Source: Oscillospiraceae bacterium (lineage in GTDB: Bacteria > Bacillota > Clostridia > Oscillospirales > Ruminococcaceae). Taken from it: a stretch of 64,000 nucleotides of DNA. Made by a program: the position numbers and the translations under genes. The notes under the pieces are model-generated. The model was given only the letters and a program-made list of their open reading frames with translations. It did not search any database and was not told where the DNA came from. How positions within the stretch are numbered: the stretch's first letter is position 1; each line of letters starts with the position of its first letter. The DNA lies in NCBI GenBank assembly GCA_017513135.1, contig JAFWDH010000019.1:1-64000 (forward strand), read 5' to 3'. Of this stretch, positions 50,912-59,756 are shown piece after piece.

Positions 50912-51460
50912 TCAGCAGTAGAAGCTCTCGGTCTTCTCATCGCGTCTGACGAATGCCGTGAAGCCGTTCCTGCCGCGGAGCACGGCCAGATCGGTGCCGG
51001 GCAGGATCGGGAAACAGTTTACATAGGACACATACCCGAACATCTCATCGCGGCCGTCGATGACCCATCCGCCTTCCGCCTTCTGCACGGTGACCCAGTC
51101 GATGTGAGCCAGGCTGCAGTTAAGCTTCTGCGGCATCAGCTCTTCAAGCTGTTCCCCGAAATGTCCGGCCTTTGCCCTGCTGTAGTCGAGATCGTCGAAA
51201 ATGAGGTACAGGACCGGCAGCGAACCGCCCGAGATCACCAGGGCCGCGCAGCCTAGCCCCGCGAAAAGCTTCGGATGGGAAGATACGAAGCCGGGGTACA
51301 GGACGGCCCACAGAACGAACAGCAGTACCGTTATAAGCGGGGGTATCAGAGCCTTGCCCAGCGAGACGCCGTGCCTGAAGGCGCTGTACGGGTCGAACAT
51401 CACCAGCTGCGGATTCTTCAGGAGCGTCTCCCGCTCCTGCGGTGTTACCTCACGTGCCAT
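50912..51460 (-). CDS. Membrane protein of unknown function (182 aa)
   Basis: 182 residues from the ATG at 51460 (GAGGAAAAG upstream). Two membrane helices (about residues 40-62 and 68-92) are followed by a ~90 residue soluble domain (GGWVIDGRDEMFGYVSYVNCFPILPGTDLAVLRGRNGFTAFVRR). Family not recognised. Confidence 0.7.
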   Translation of the reverse strand: MAREVTPQERETLLKNPQLVMFDPYSAFRHGVSLGKALIPPLITVLLFVLWAVLYPGFVSSHPKLFAGLGCAALVISGGSLPVLYLIFDDLDYSRAKAGHFGEQLEELMPQKLNCSLAHIDWVTVQKAEGGWVIDGRDEMFGYVSYVNCFPILPGTDLAVLRGRNGFTAFVRRDEKTESFYC

Positions 51461-51496
51461 TGTACTTTTCCTCACTGCTGCGGCAGTGCCGCGGTC

Positions 51497-52000
51497 TCAG
51501 AAGTCTATATATGATCTGTATTCCTTTTGCGGATCTCTCCGCAGAAGGGTCCAGTCGCGGTCAGTAATAGACTCGCTGTCAGCGAACAGGAACAGGTGTG
51601 TCCTGTTTCCCCGGGAAATGAACCTGAACGGGTCGTCTCCCGGATAGCCCCAGTTGTCCATGGAATAGCTGGAGCGGCTGATGCCGGAGTAGCTTATGCT
51701 GTGCGCGCAGAGATAGAAGCCGATAAGCCTGCCGTTCTCGAACACGGCTCTCTCGGGGATCGGGTCGAAGTATCCGCAGTAGTATCCGCGGGCGTCCTCG
51801 CCGCTGTCGGAGTCCGCGAGGAACATGTGCTCTCCCGAGCGGCGGAAGATCCATTCGGATCTGTGCTTTTCGAACACCTCAAGCTCTGCGGGGGTGTATT
51901 CAGCTTCTGCGAGGGTGACGGTCCTGCCTTCTGAGAGCTCCGCCTCAGCGGTCCTTGCGGAAATACTGTTCGTCGATGAGAGGATCACTGCGTGTTTCAT
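51497..52000 (-). CDS. Protein of unknown function (167 aa)
   Basis: 167 residues, soluble. The segments GYYCGYFDPIPERAVFENGRLIGFYLCAHSISYSG and DNWGYPGDDPFRFISRGNRTHLFLFADSESI suggest a beta-rich fold; a clear signature was not seen. It is 36 bp upstream of the 182-aa membrane gene and 17 bp downstream of the HD gene. Confidence 0.65.
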   Translation of the reverse strand: MKHAVILSSTNSISARTAEAELSEGRTVTLAEAEYTPAELEVFEKHRSEWIFRRSGEHMFLADSDSGEDARGYYCGYFDPIPERAVFENGRLIGFYLCAHSISYSGISRSSYSMDNWGYPGDDPFRFISRGNRTHLFLFADSESITDRDWTLLRRDPQKEYRSYIDF

Positions 52001-52017
52001 GCTATTTTCCTTTCAGG

Positions 52018-52611
52018 TCAGCCCGAGCTTCTGAGGCTGCCTTTCTCTACATTCTTCTTTATGATGGAGTCGATGACCCCGAACAGCTCCTCGGAGCCGA
52101 GCTTCGTCTTGTTCTGCCTGCCGTAGACTGTGGCCGCGTCGACGCCGTGCTCGGTCCAGTCCGTCCCTCCGTTGCTGTCATTGAGCAGCACCGGCTGGAA
52201 GTTGTCCATGGCGTGCGCGAATCTGGATTCAGGAGTCTCGTATGCCTCGAACTCGTCGAACAGCGACATGAGCTCCTGCTTCTGGTCATCCGGAAGCAGG
52301 GAGAAAATGCGCTCCTTGGCTCTCTCCTCGCGCTCCTTCTGCGTGGCAAGCGCCTCCTTGTCATATGCGTATGTGTCGCCTGCGTCTATCTCCACAACGT
52401 CGTGGATGAGGCACATCAGCATGACTTTTGTGATGTCTACCGGCTCGTTGGAATACTCCCGGAAGAGATATGCCATTATCGCCATGTGCCACGCGTGCTC
52501 GGCGTCGTTCTCGTTCCTGCCGTGTCCCGACAGGTGAGTCTGCCTGAAAACGTTCTTCTCCTTGTCGAGCTCCAGGGCGAAATCCATCTGCCTGCGCAGT
52601 CTTTCTTCCAT
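52018..52611 (-). CDS. HD-domain phosphohydrolase (YfbR/HDDC2-like 5'-deoxynucleotidase)
   Basis: 197 residues. The HD metal-binding set is visible: H39 in AEHAWHMA, LIHDVVEIDAGD (H69-D70) and a later D in NFQPVLLNDSNGG. This matches YfbR/HDDC2-like enzymes that dephosphorylate deoxynucleoside monophosphates. The substrate specificity is inferred from the family. Operon-like neighbours both sides on the minus strand. Confidence 0.88.
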   Translation of the reverse strand: MEERLRRQMDFALELDKEKNVFRQTHLSGHGRNENDAEHAWHMAIMAYLFREYSNEPVDITKVMLMCLIHDVVEIDAGDTYAYDKEALATQKEREERAKERIFSLLPDDQKQELMSLFDEFEAYETPESRFAHAMDNFQPVLLNDSNGGTDWTEHGVDAATVYGRQNKTKLGSEELFGVIDSIIKKNVEKGSLRSSG

Positions 52612-52629
52612 GTGTTCCTCCGTAAGTCT

Positions 52630-53214
52630 CTATATCACCGTATCGGGGCGGTGCGCGCAATGGATCACCCTGGGACAGTGATCCGTGATAAGCTTCCAGT
52701 CCTCCGCGAGTGAGGATCCCTCTCCGTATGCCTCTATGTATGACGCCGGCTCCAGGTCCCCGACGAAGCAGTCGCCGCCGTCCAGAATGAGCGAGACGCT
52801 GTCCGCGCTGTGACTTGGCGTGGATATTATCTCTCCGCGGATCCCCAGCTCCTCAAGGAAAGCGCGGCTCTGGGCGCAGGAGATGACTTCCGCAGTGCTC
52901 TCATCGGGAGGCAGGTAGGACCTCTGACGCTCCCGTTCGAAAATGCGGTCGGAGAAATGGAGGTGCGGGAGCTGAAGGTCTATGACCAGAAGCTTCACTC
53001 CCTGCTTTTGTAACTCTCCGATCAGTCCCATATGGTCGGGGTGGTAGTGGGTGGCGAGGACATAGTCTATATCGCCGATCCTTATATCCTGCGCGCTGAT
53101 GGCTCTGTAGAAGGAGGGGAGAGTCCCCGCGTAGTCAGTGTCGACGAGAAGGCTTCCTTTTCCGCCGGAGATCAGGAATGTATTCGTGTTTCCGTATCTC
53201 AGTCTGCGTACCAT
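52630..53214 (-). CDS. MBL-fold metallohydrolase
   Basis: 194 residues. The zinc-binding signature is HYHPDHMG (HxHxDH), with later ligands in STPSHSADSVSL and IHCAHRPD. Typical small metallo-beta-lactamase-fold hydrolase of the glyoxalase II/AHL-lactonase group. Its stop is 18 bp before the HD gene. Substrate unknown. Confidence 0.88.
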   Translation of the reverse strand: MVRRLRYGNTNTFLISGGKGSLLVDTDYAGTLPSFYRAISAQDIRIGDIDYVLATHYHPDHMGLIGELQKQGVKLLVIDLQLPHLHFSDRIFERERQRSYLPPDESTAEVISCAQSRAFLEELGIRGEIISTPSHSADSVSLILDGGDCFVGDLEPASYIEAYGEGSSLAEDWKLITDHCPRVIHCAHRPDTVI

Positions 53215-53241
53215 GTATCCTCCCGTAAGACGTTCAGACCG

Positions 53242-53628
53242 TCAGCTGTGCATCGCCAGTTCAAAACTGTCCAGGAACTGGCACATCGAATGATTGAACT
53301 TTTCATAATCGGCTTTTTTAAACTCGTCTGTCGACTGCGCTACTGTCACGTCGACTGCGGACAGCTGGTTGTACAGCCTGATGGAGACGTGGGCTTTTAT
53401 AAACTGAGAGAGGCCCCGCAGCGTCATGTTGCCGCTCTCAGGGATCTGAGAGATGTCTTCGTCGCTGCTTATCTGTACCGGCTCGCCGTTCACAAGAATC
53501 TCGGGCTGATCGAAGTATCTGTAAGCTGAACTGACTCCGTTAAGTATGCCGTTCCAGCCGGTCGGGTAGGTGAGCTCCCATCTGGAGGAGAGCCAGCCGC
53601 TGCTTTCCTTAACGCCTATGAGATGCAT
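53242..53628 (-). CDS. Protein of unknown function (128 aa)
   Basis: 128 residues, soluble, mixed: N-terminal beta (GVKESSGWLSSRWELTYPTGWNG), C-terminal helical (DEFKKADYEKFNHSMCQFLDSFELAM). No family recognised. It is 27 bp upstream of the MBL gene, so likely in the same operon. Confidence 0.65.
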   Translation of the reverse strand: MHLIGVKESSGWLSSRWELTYPTGWNGILNGVSSAYRYFDQPEILVNGEPVQISSDEDISQIPESGNMTLRGLSQFIKAHVSIRLYNQLSAVDVTVAQSTDEFKKADYEKFNHSMCQFLDSFELAMHS

Positions 53629-53690
53629 TCCGTGCTCCTTTCAGGATAATCGCTGTGTCATTGTTATTTCTAATATAGCACTAAACGAAG

Positions 53691-53716
53691 AACAGCGCTT
53701 CCGGAGAAGCGCTGTT
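53691..53716. terminator. Terminator of the MFS gene
   Basis: Perfect stem AACAGCGCTTC/GAAGCGCTGTT with a CGGA loop. Confidence 0.8.
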
Positions 53717-53724
53717 TAGTCATG

Positions 53725-54972
53725 TCATTCAGTTTTTGCCGGAGCGCTGTCCTTAAGATAGATGGGCTCTATGTGCTTCCTGTTTCCGAGGATGCAGAAG
53801 GACCATACGGCGATGCAGGATCCCCCGAAGATCAGCATCACCAGCCTGTAGGGAAGGACCTCCCCGAGAGCGCCTATCGCGAGAGTCAGGATCGAGTTGA
53901 GTATGAGGAAGAACACCGAGTCGAATGCGAAGAGCCTGGCTCTCATCCTGTCAGGCATGTAGTTCGAGAAGGCTGCGTATCTGATGTTGCTGCTCTGCAC
54001 CCCGAAGAAATCAACCGCGGCTCTGTCGATGAGCTGGAGCGGGAAGGGAAGATACAGCTGTATCGCGGTCAGGATGTCGTTGATGAGATATATCCTCGCA
54101 GTCAGAGAGTATTTCTTCTCCTTAGGCGTCTCCCTTTTGACCAGAAGAAGCCCGCCGGCTGTTCTCGCGAAGAACGACACCGATTCCAGTATAGCGTATA
54201 GCTGAGGACTGAATCCGGCAGCAGTCGAGTAGAATGCGACCTGAAGCGCAGAGAATCCGGTGACGGTCCCGTTGCTGTAGCTGGAATAGACCGCCTGTGT
54301 CAGTATGCCGGTCTCTTCCTTGAGGTATTTTATGACGTCCTTGATGTCTCCCCACCACTGCCGGACCGAGAGCTCGGTGCCTTCCACCACGGATTCCTCC
54401 ACCTGCACGGTGCTCTCTATAACGCACGCGAGAAGTGAGCAGACAGCCTGGAAGAATAGGATGCTGGCGAGCCCGACCTTCTTGTATACGATGGACACGA
54501 GCGGAGTCATGATAACCGAGATAGTGGGGTAGAGCAGCGAGGAAACGGTATATCCCTTCTCCTCGAAACCTTCCGGAATGAGCTTGGGGAACAGCGCGTT
54601 GAAGGACAGCCCGTCCAGCTCTCCCACCGCCTGGAAGACCAGGGACGCCAGAAGGTATTCCATGTAGTTGAACTTGCTCAGATACATCCAGATCCCGGCG
54701 ATGAGGTACATGACCGCGAACAGGCCGTCAAAGAACACCAGGAACGGCTTTCTGGGATAGCGGTCCAGTACGGGAGATACGAGCAGCGGGACTATGAGTC
54801 CCGGAATGGTCTGCGCGGCGAACAGAACCGATGCCTTGAGGGTGGAACCGGTCTCGTCGAACACTATGAAGGACAGCGCAAAACTCAGAGCCACGTTTCC
54901 GAGGGCTCCGAGCGCTGTGGCGACCATGATGGTCGTGTAGTTCTTTGTCCAGAGAGTCTTCTTCTCCATCAT
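53725..54972 (-). CDS. MFS transporter
   Basis: 415 residues with ~12 membrane helices. The first-half loop reads SPVLDRYPRKPFLVFFD, the MFS loop 2-3 signature. The start MMEKKTLWTKNYTTIMVATALGALGNVALSFAL is typical of the MFS_3/enterobactin-exporter-like group (macrolide-efflux-like). The substrate is unknown. Distinct from the MFS gene at 9315. Confidence 0.87.
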   Translation of the reverse strand: MMEKKTLWTKNYTTIMVATALGALGNVALSFALSFIVFDETGSTLKASVLFAAQTIPGLIVPLLVSPVLDRYPRKPFLVFFDGLFAVMYLIAGIWMYLSKFNYMEYLLASLVFQAVGELDGLSFNALFPKLIPEGFEEKGYTVSSLLYPTISVIMTPLVSIVYKKVGLASILFFQAVCSLLACVIESTVQVEESVVEGTELSVRQWWGDIKDVIKYLKEETGILTQAVYSSYSNGTVTGFSALQVAFYSTAAGFSPQLYAILESVSFFARTAGGLLLVKRETPKEKKYSLTARIYLINDILTAIQLYLPFPLQLIDRAAVDFFGVQSSNIRYAAFSNYMPDRMRARLFAFDSVFFLILNSILTLAIGALGEVLPYRLVMLIFGGSCIAVWSFCILGNRKHIEPIYLKDSAPAKTE

Positions 54973-55019
54973 GAAATGACGGCCTTTCTTAATGTTTGCC
55001 GAGGCTGAGGGAAACGGGA

Positions 55020-55253
55020 TCAGTCCTCGCCGTACCGGGAGAACTCGTACTTCACGAATGCTCCGTTGTGCGTCGTCTTGATGATAACGGTGCTGTCATC
55101 TGACTGTATTATATCGAGGTCGCAGTCCGGCTCGAGTCCCCGGACATATGCGACCGGATCGTCCGTACGTACGTCGAGTATCTCGGTCCTGAAGGGCGGC
55201 TTGCCTCCGCAGGACGGCTGCTGGTGCTGAATGACAAGTTCGTACAGTTTCAT
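55020..55253 (-). CDS. Small protein of unknown function (77 aa)
   Basis: 77 residues, beta-rich and acidic (FRTEILDVRTDDPVAYVRGLEPDCDLDIIQSDDSTVIIKTTHNGAF). No motif recognised; 47 bp upstream of the MFS gene and 20 bp downstream of the HEAT-repeat gene. Confidence 0.6.
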   Translation of the reverse strand: MKLYELVIQHQQPSCGGKPPFRTEILDVRTDDPVAYVRGLEPDCDLDIIQSDDSTVIIKTTHNGAFVKYEFSRYGED

Positions 55254-55273
55254 ATAGATATCCCTTATCCTTT

Positions 55274-55873
55274 TCAGATGATGTTCTTGAGCGCGCCTGC
55301 GCTGTGTATACGTACAACGCGGTCAGGGTCGTTCTCAGCGAGATCTGCAAGCTGTTCCGCAAAGGGAAACACGAGATCGGGCCTGCTCTTTCCTATCACC
55401 CGGAAGATCTCCGGCGCCTCCATACGCACGCGCACTTCGGCATCGCTCAGCAGATCAGAAAAAACCTGCATGTATACTCCGTACGCATCGGGGGAGACAG
55501 AGGCTATGTTCTCGCTCGCCCATATGAAGCTGAGCCTGACGCCGGGATCGCTGTCGGACGCGAGTTCTGCCATATCACCCAGAAAAGGCTGTACGCAGGA
55601 GAAGCAGCCGCGTCCGGCCCTGCCGAGGGCATTGAGAGAGCGCTGCCGCAGAAGAGGTTCGCTGCTCGTGAGGAAAGAGGCGATGCACGGGACGCAGTCC
55701 CGTATCTCATTGGGATGCCTGAGCCCCATCTCGCCCAGAAGCCACAAAGCCTTTGCAGTGACCCTGACAGAACGGCCTTGCAGAAGCGACGCGACGAACG
55801 GGATGTTCTCAGGCCATTCGTCCTTTCTGTCGGTGAGCTCAGAGAGCCTGCTGCAGATCATGCTGTCCGTCAT
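55274..55873 (-). CDS. HEAT-repeat protein
   Basis: 199 residues from the ATG at 55873; an upstream ATG at 55936 would add a Cys-rich stretch of 21 residues that does not look like the rest. The protein is a series of helical pairs (SLLQGRSVRVTAKALWLLGEMG, SEPLLRQRSLNALGRAG, ASDSDPGVRLSFIWASENIA, LSDAEVRVRMEAPEIFRVIG, ENDPDRVVRIHSAGALKNI), the pattern of HEAT/Armadillo-like repeats (HEAT_2). Such proteins are scaffolds for protein-protein contacts. Confidence 0.8.
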   Translation of the reverse strand: MTDSMICSRLSELTDRKDEWPENIPFVASLLQGRSVRVTAKALWLLGEMGLRHPNEIRDCVPCIASFLTSSEPLLRQRSLNALGRAGRGCFSCVQPFLGDMAELASDSDPGVRLSFIWASENIASVSPDAYGVYMQVFSDLLSDAEVRVRMEAPEIFRVIGKSRPDLVFPFAEQLADLAENDPDRVVRIHSAGALKNII

Positions 55874-55952
55874 GTCAATCAAACTTGCGGTCCTAAAACA
55901 ACATTTGTCTTCTGAATAACACCAATATAGACACAATTGTACCAGATAAGTA

Positions 55953-55978
55953 AAGGGGCGGACAGAGGTCCGCCCCTT
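55953..55978. terminator. Terminator downstream of metF
   Basis: Stem AAGGGGCGGAC/GTCCGCCCCTT, between the metF end and the HEAT gene on the minus strand. Confidence 0.8.
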
Positions 55979-55999
55979 CTGACTGTTAAGCTACCCGGA

Positions 56000-56878
56000 T
56001 CAGATACCTGCGAGCCTGAGGATCTCGGGGACCCTGGCTTCCCAGCCGAGCGCCATGATGTGGACGCCCTGGCAGTAAGGCCTGCACTCGCGTATGATAC
56101 GCGCCGCGATCTCTACGCCGGTGATGCCGGCCTTGGTCTTCTCCTTGTCGGCCCTGAGCTCATCGATGACGGAATCGGGAACGACTATGCCTGCGACGTT
56201 CTGGCTCATGTAGCGCACCATTCCGACGTTCTTGGGGATGATGACGCCCACCTGAACGGGGACGTTGAACTGCTTTGCCTTCTCCATGAAGGAGATGAAT
56301 CTCTCGGGATCGAACACGGCCTGCGTCTGGAAGAACTCGGCGCCCGCCATGACCTTGCGCTCCATCTTTGCGAGCTGCGCGTCGACGGAATCGCTGCAGG
56401 GAGACACGACTGCTCCCTTTGCGAACACGGGAGGCTCTCCGACCAGCTCGTTGCCGCCGAGGTCGCGGCCCTTCTCCAGCTCACACACTGTGTGCAGCAG
56501 TGAAACGGAATCCAGGTCGAAAACGGGCTTGGCGCCGGGGTGGTCGCCCAGCTTGGTGTGGTCGCCGGTGAGGCAGAGGACGTTGTCGATGCCGAACAGC
56601 GCGGCTGCCAGCAGGTCTGACTCGAGAGCCATGCGGTTGCGGTCGCGGCATGTCAGCTGGAATATCGGGTTCAGGCCCGCGTCCTTGAGGGCCTTGCAGA
56701 AACCGAGGGAGCTCAGCCTCATTACGGAGGACTGGTTGTCGGTGACGTTGACTGCGGCGATGTCGCTGAGGTACTCCCTAGCTTCCGCGACGAGCTCATC
56801 GACATGGAATCCCTTGGGAGGGCCTACTTCTGCAGTTACGACGAATTCACCTTTTGAGAAACGATCGGTAATCTTCAT
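56000..56878 (-). CDS. metF: 5,10-methylenetetrahydrofolate reductase (MetF)
   Basis: 292 residues of the MTHFR TIM barrel. Features: an N-terminal KGEFVVTAEVGPPKG (catalytic Glu of MetF), NVTDNQSSVMRLSS, LTCRDRNRMALESDLL, and LCLTGDHTKLGDHPGAKPVFDLD. It reduces methylene-THF to methyl-THF. It is encoded with a MetV-type protein and a MetV-RnfC2 fusion, as in acetogenic type III enzymes that use ferredoxin and NADH. AGGAG precedes the ATG by ~10 nt. Third and last gene of the operon. Confidence 0.94.
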   Translation of the reverse strand: MKITDRFSKGEFVVTAEVGPPKGFHVDELVAEAREYLSDIAAVNVTDNQSSVMRLSSLGFCKALKDAGLNPIFQLTCRDRNRMALESDLLAAALFGIDNVLCLTGDHTKLGDHPGAKPVFDLDSVSLLHTVCELEKGRDLGGNELVGEPPVFAKGAVVSPCSDSVDAQLAKMERKVMAGAEFFQTQAVFDPERFISFMEKAKQFNVPVQVGVIIPKNVGMVRYMSQNVAGIVVPDSVIDELRADKEKTKAGITGVEIAARIIRECRPYCQGVHIMALGWEARVPEILRLAGI

Positions 56879-56912
56879 TTATCAAAATCTCCTGATCTTC
56901 AGAATGTAAGCG

Positions 56913-57530
56913 TCATTCCGCTTTAACTTCGTTGTTGTAATCACGGATCTGTACCGGGCTCCTGAGGGCGTCGAGGCGTCCCACCATGGCGAGACGGCGC
57001 TGGATGCGCTCCCAGCCGCACTCCATATCCGGGTCGACTTCGCACTTTCCGTCCTTGGCTCCGCCGCACTGCCCGTTCACGAGGCCCTTTGAGCAGGCCG
57101 TGAGGGGGCAGATGCCGCCGGTCAGGTTGAGGTAGCACTCTCCGCACTGCCTGCAGTCGAACTCCAGGGGAGTTACGCCCTGTCCGCCGGGAACGGCGTA
57201 GGTGTCGCAGGCGGCGTAGACGCGCTTGTCCTCCAGCTGGGAGGATACGGTCTGGACTCCCACTCCGCAGGAGAAGACCAGCACGCAGTCAGCCTCATCG
57301 ATCTCGTTTTTGCGAAGACCGAGATTCAGAGCGATATTGTCCGGGTTGCAGATGTAGTCCATCGTCAGCACGCCGGTGACTTTGCCTTCCGCTGCCAGCT
57401 CCTTCTGAAACTCGTCCGCCTCCTTCTCGGGGAAGCCGACTTCCTTGCAGCCGTGGCAGTTTATGATGAAGGCCTTTCCGGCGATCAGCGATCTGACTGT
57501 GTCTTTATCTTTAAGTTTCGTAACCAGCAT
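56913..57530 (-). CDS. metV: MetV-like methylenetetrahydrofolate reductase C-terminal domain protein
   Basis: 205 residues from the ATG at 57530, which overlaps the TAA of the fusion gene (TAATG); longer starts are less likely. The MTHFR_C/MetV Cys pattern is visible: INCHGCKEV, SCGVGVQT, DCRQCGECYLNLTGGICPLTACSKGLVNGQCGGAKDGKCEV, a set of metal/Fe-S-binding cysteines. MetV is the zinc- and Fe-S-containing subunit of type III MTHFR. It precedes metF by 34 bp. Confidence 0.9.
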   Translation of the reverse strand: MLVTKLKDKDTVRSLIAGKAFIINCHGCKEVGFPEKEADEFQKELAAEGKVTGVLTMDYICNPDNIALNLGLRKNEIDEADCVLVFSCGVGVQTVSSQLEDKRVYAACDTYAVPGGQGVTPLEFDCRQCGECYLNLTGGICPLTACSKGLVNGQCGGAKDGKCEVDPDMECGWERIQRRLAMVGRLDALRSPVQIRDYNNEVKAE

Positions 57531-59494
57531 TACTTCCTGTTCATCTCCCTTACCGCGTTTTTTCCGGCTTTGATCTTCGTGACGAGAGGGATCTTGGAGG
57601 AGCAGATGTACTCGCAGCTGCGGCACTCTATGCAGTCCATCACGTTCATGTCCTGCATGCCTTTCCAGTTGCCCTCGTCATGGTACTTCGCGAAGTAAAG
57701 CGGTTTGAGTTCCATCGGGCAGACATCCACGCACCTGCCGCACTTGATGCAGCTGACGGTCTCGAAATGCTCCTTGTCCACGGCTATGACGCCGTTGGTG
57801 GCCTTGATCACGGGAACGTCGGTGTCTGTCAGGTCTATGCCCATCATCGGGCCGCCGGTCTTGAGCGAGACGTCTTCGGCGGTCACTCCGCCGCAGTAGT
57901 CTATGAACTCCCTGATCGGGGTGCCTATCTTTACGATGAAGTTGCCGGGATTCTTTATCCTCTCGCCCGTGACCGACACGACGCGCTCAACGAGCGGCAT
58001 GCCTGTCCTGATGGCGTCGGCTACTGCCTTTGAGGTGCTGACGTTGCAGACCACGGCTCCGACGTCGGCGGGAAGCCCGCCGCTGGGGACCTGCCTGCCG
58101 AGGATGCGCTTTATGAGCATCTTCTCAGCGCCCTGGGGATACTTTGTCCTGACGCCGATGACCTCTATGCCATCCAGCTCCTCAGCCTTAGCCTGAAGAA
58201 GCTCTATGGCGTCCGGCTTGTTGTCCTCGACCGCAATGATGCCTCTGGGGGCGGAAACGGCCTTCATCATGGCGCGCAGTCCGTAGATGACGTCGTCGGC
58301 GTACTCAAGCAGCACGCGGTGGTCGGCAGTCAGTATCGGCTCGCACTCGCATCCGTTGAGGATGACGGCGTCGATCGGCTTGTTGGGAGCGAGTTTGACC
58401 GAGGTGGGGAAGCCGGCGCCTCCCATTCCGACGATGCCGCTCTCCTTAACGATATCCACTATCTGCTCGGGCGTGAGGTCTTCTATCTCGCCGTACGGCT
58501 TTACCGTCCCGGCGATCTCGTTCTTCTTATCGTTCTCTATGACTACGGAGAGGACTCCGCCGCCTCTTGTCGGATGAGGCCTGTTTTCCACGGCGGTGAC
58601 GGTGCCGCTCACGCTGGAGTGCACGTTGCCGCTGATGAACGCCGCGGCTTCTCCGATCTTTTGGCCGATCTTTACATGGTCGCCGGCCTGAACTGTCGGG
58701 TTTGCAGGGGCTCCGGAGTGCATCGACAAGGGAATGACAACCATGTCGGGCTCAGGGAACCTGACGAGTGCCTTGTCCTCGCTGAGCTCCTTGCGCTCGG
58801 AGGGATGCACGCCGCCGTAATAGCCGTCGAAACGCGATTCGCGGGCGGCCTTTACGAACTCGCTTATGGCCTTGTAGTTGACCTTTGAGTAGTCGCGCAC
58901 CTGAACGGGCTGATCAAGGAACTCCTGAAGGCGTCCCTGTCTGGAGAGACGCTTCTCGATCTTCTCCCATGCGCAGTCTTTGGTCGGGTCGACCTCGCAC
59001 TTGCCGTCCTTGGCTCCGCCGCACTGCCCATTGAGCAGGCTCTTGGCGCAGTCGACGACGGGGCAGATGCCTCCTGTGATATTGAGGTAGCACTGCGCGC
59101 AGGCGTCGCACGCCTTGTCGGTCAGCGCCATGCCGTGATGCCCTCTGTAGTTGAGGGAGTTCGCGGCGGCGAAAACGGGGACCTTCACGGAGTCGGCTAT
59201 GGTCTGGACGCCCAGACCGCAGCTGACCACGAAGACGTTCTCGGTCCCTTCCGGGATCTCCAGAGCCTTCTCGGTCTGGGTCCTGTTGCAGAGGAAATCC
59301 GCCTTCAGGGAGCCTGTCACGGTCTTTCCCTGATCCTGCAGCATCTTTACGAACTCGTCGCAGTCGGTCTCCTCAACGGACTCGAACTCCTTGAAGCACT
59401 TGTTGCAGGCGAGCACGAAGATGTTGTCGGCTCCGTCAAGATACGGAGCCAGCTCATCCGGGGATTTAAGGCTGTACCTGGTATAGTTAAGCAA
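57530..59494 (-). CDS. MetV-like domain fused to RnfC (RnfC2-type)
   Basis: 654 residues, starting at a TTG with AAGGTGAG before it. Residues ~1-205 are a second MetV-like domain (VLACNKCFKEFES, CAQCYLNITGGICPVVDC, NGQCGGAKDGKCEV). From ~230 to the end it is RnfC: HPSERKELSEDK, PLSMHSGAPANPTVQAGD, IVGMGGAGFPTSVKL, GCECEPILTADHRVL with the flavin-binding loop, and two 4Fe-4S clusters (CIKCGRCVDVCPMELKP, CIECRSCEYICSS). In A. woodii MetF, MetV and RnfC2 are separate subunits; here one is a natural fusion. First gene of the metV-metF operon. Confidence 0.9.
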   Translation of the reverse strand: MLNYTRYSLKSPDELAPYLDGADNIFVLACNKCFKEFESVEETDCDEFVKMLQDQGKTVTGSLKADFLCNRTQTEKALEIPEGTENVFVVSCGLGVQTIADSVKVPVFAAANSLNYRGHHGMALTDKACDACAQCYLNITGGICPVVDCAKSLLNGQCGGAKDGKCEVDPTKDCAWEKIEKRLSRQGRLQEFLDQPVQVRDYSKVNYKAISEFVKAARESRFDGYYGGVHPSERKELSEDKALVRFPEPDMVVIPLSMHSGAPANPTVQAGDHVKIGQKIGEAAAFISGNVHSSVSGTVTAVENRPHPTRGGGVLSVVIENDKKNEIAGTVKPYGEIEDLTPEQIVDIVKESGIVGMGGAGFPTSVKLAPNKPIDAVILNGCECEPILTADHRVLLEYADDVIYGLRAMMKAVSAPRGIIAVEDNKPDAIELLQAKAEELDGIEVIGVRTKYPQGAEKMLIKRILGRQVPSGGLPADVGAVVCNVSTSKAVADAIRTGMPLVERVVSVTGERIKNPGNFIVKIGTPIREFIDYCGGVTAEDVSLKTGGPMMGIDLTDTDVPVIKATNGVIAVDKEHFETVSCIKCGRCVDVCPMELKPLYFAKYHDEGNWKGMQDMNVMDCIECRSCEYICSSKIPLVTKIKAGKNAVREMNRK

Positions 59495-59602
59495 TTTCTC
59501 ACCTTCTTTGGATAAACAACAAAAGCGTCTGATCTGCGTCCTGCGTTATTTTCGAAGGGTCCGCAGCGTACCAGCCGCTTCAGTAGTTTTATTTCTTTAA
59601 TA

Positions 59603-59632
59603 ATATTAAAAAAACGCCCTATGCTTTATCAA
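59603..59632 (-). promoter_or_regulatory. Promoter of the met operon
   Basis: Minus-strand TTGATA (59632-59627), 18 bp, TAATAT (59608-59603), about 110 bp before the TTG start, leaving a leader of roughly 100 bp with no riboswitch recognised. The rest of the 59495-59756 gap holds an imperfect hairpin and the terminator at 59693. Confidence 0.6.
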
Positions 59633-59692
59633 GTTTCCAAGGATGCGTAAGTGCCGAAAATGAAGGGCGTTTTTGTCGCATATTCAACAAAA

Positions 59693-59724
59693 ACGGACCT
59701 GTCGGGGAAAGAGGACAGGTCCGT
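59693..59724 (-). terminator. Terminator of the GNAT gene
   Basis: Stem ACGGACCTGTC/GACAGGTCCGT; on the minus strand it is followed by TTTTTG. Confidence 0.85.
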
Positions 59725-59756
59725 AAATGTATCAGCCGGTCAGCAGCGGGAAGCAG

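Noticed and set aside
59495-59720. Folate or SAM riboswitch in front of the met operon
   Set aside because: The leader does not show the conserved cores of these riboswitches; only an imperfect hairpin and a terminator for the neighbour are present.
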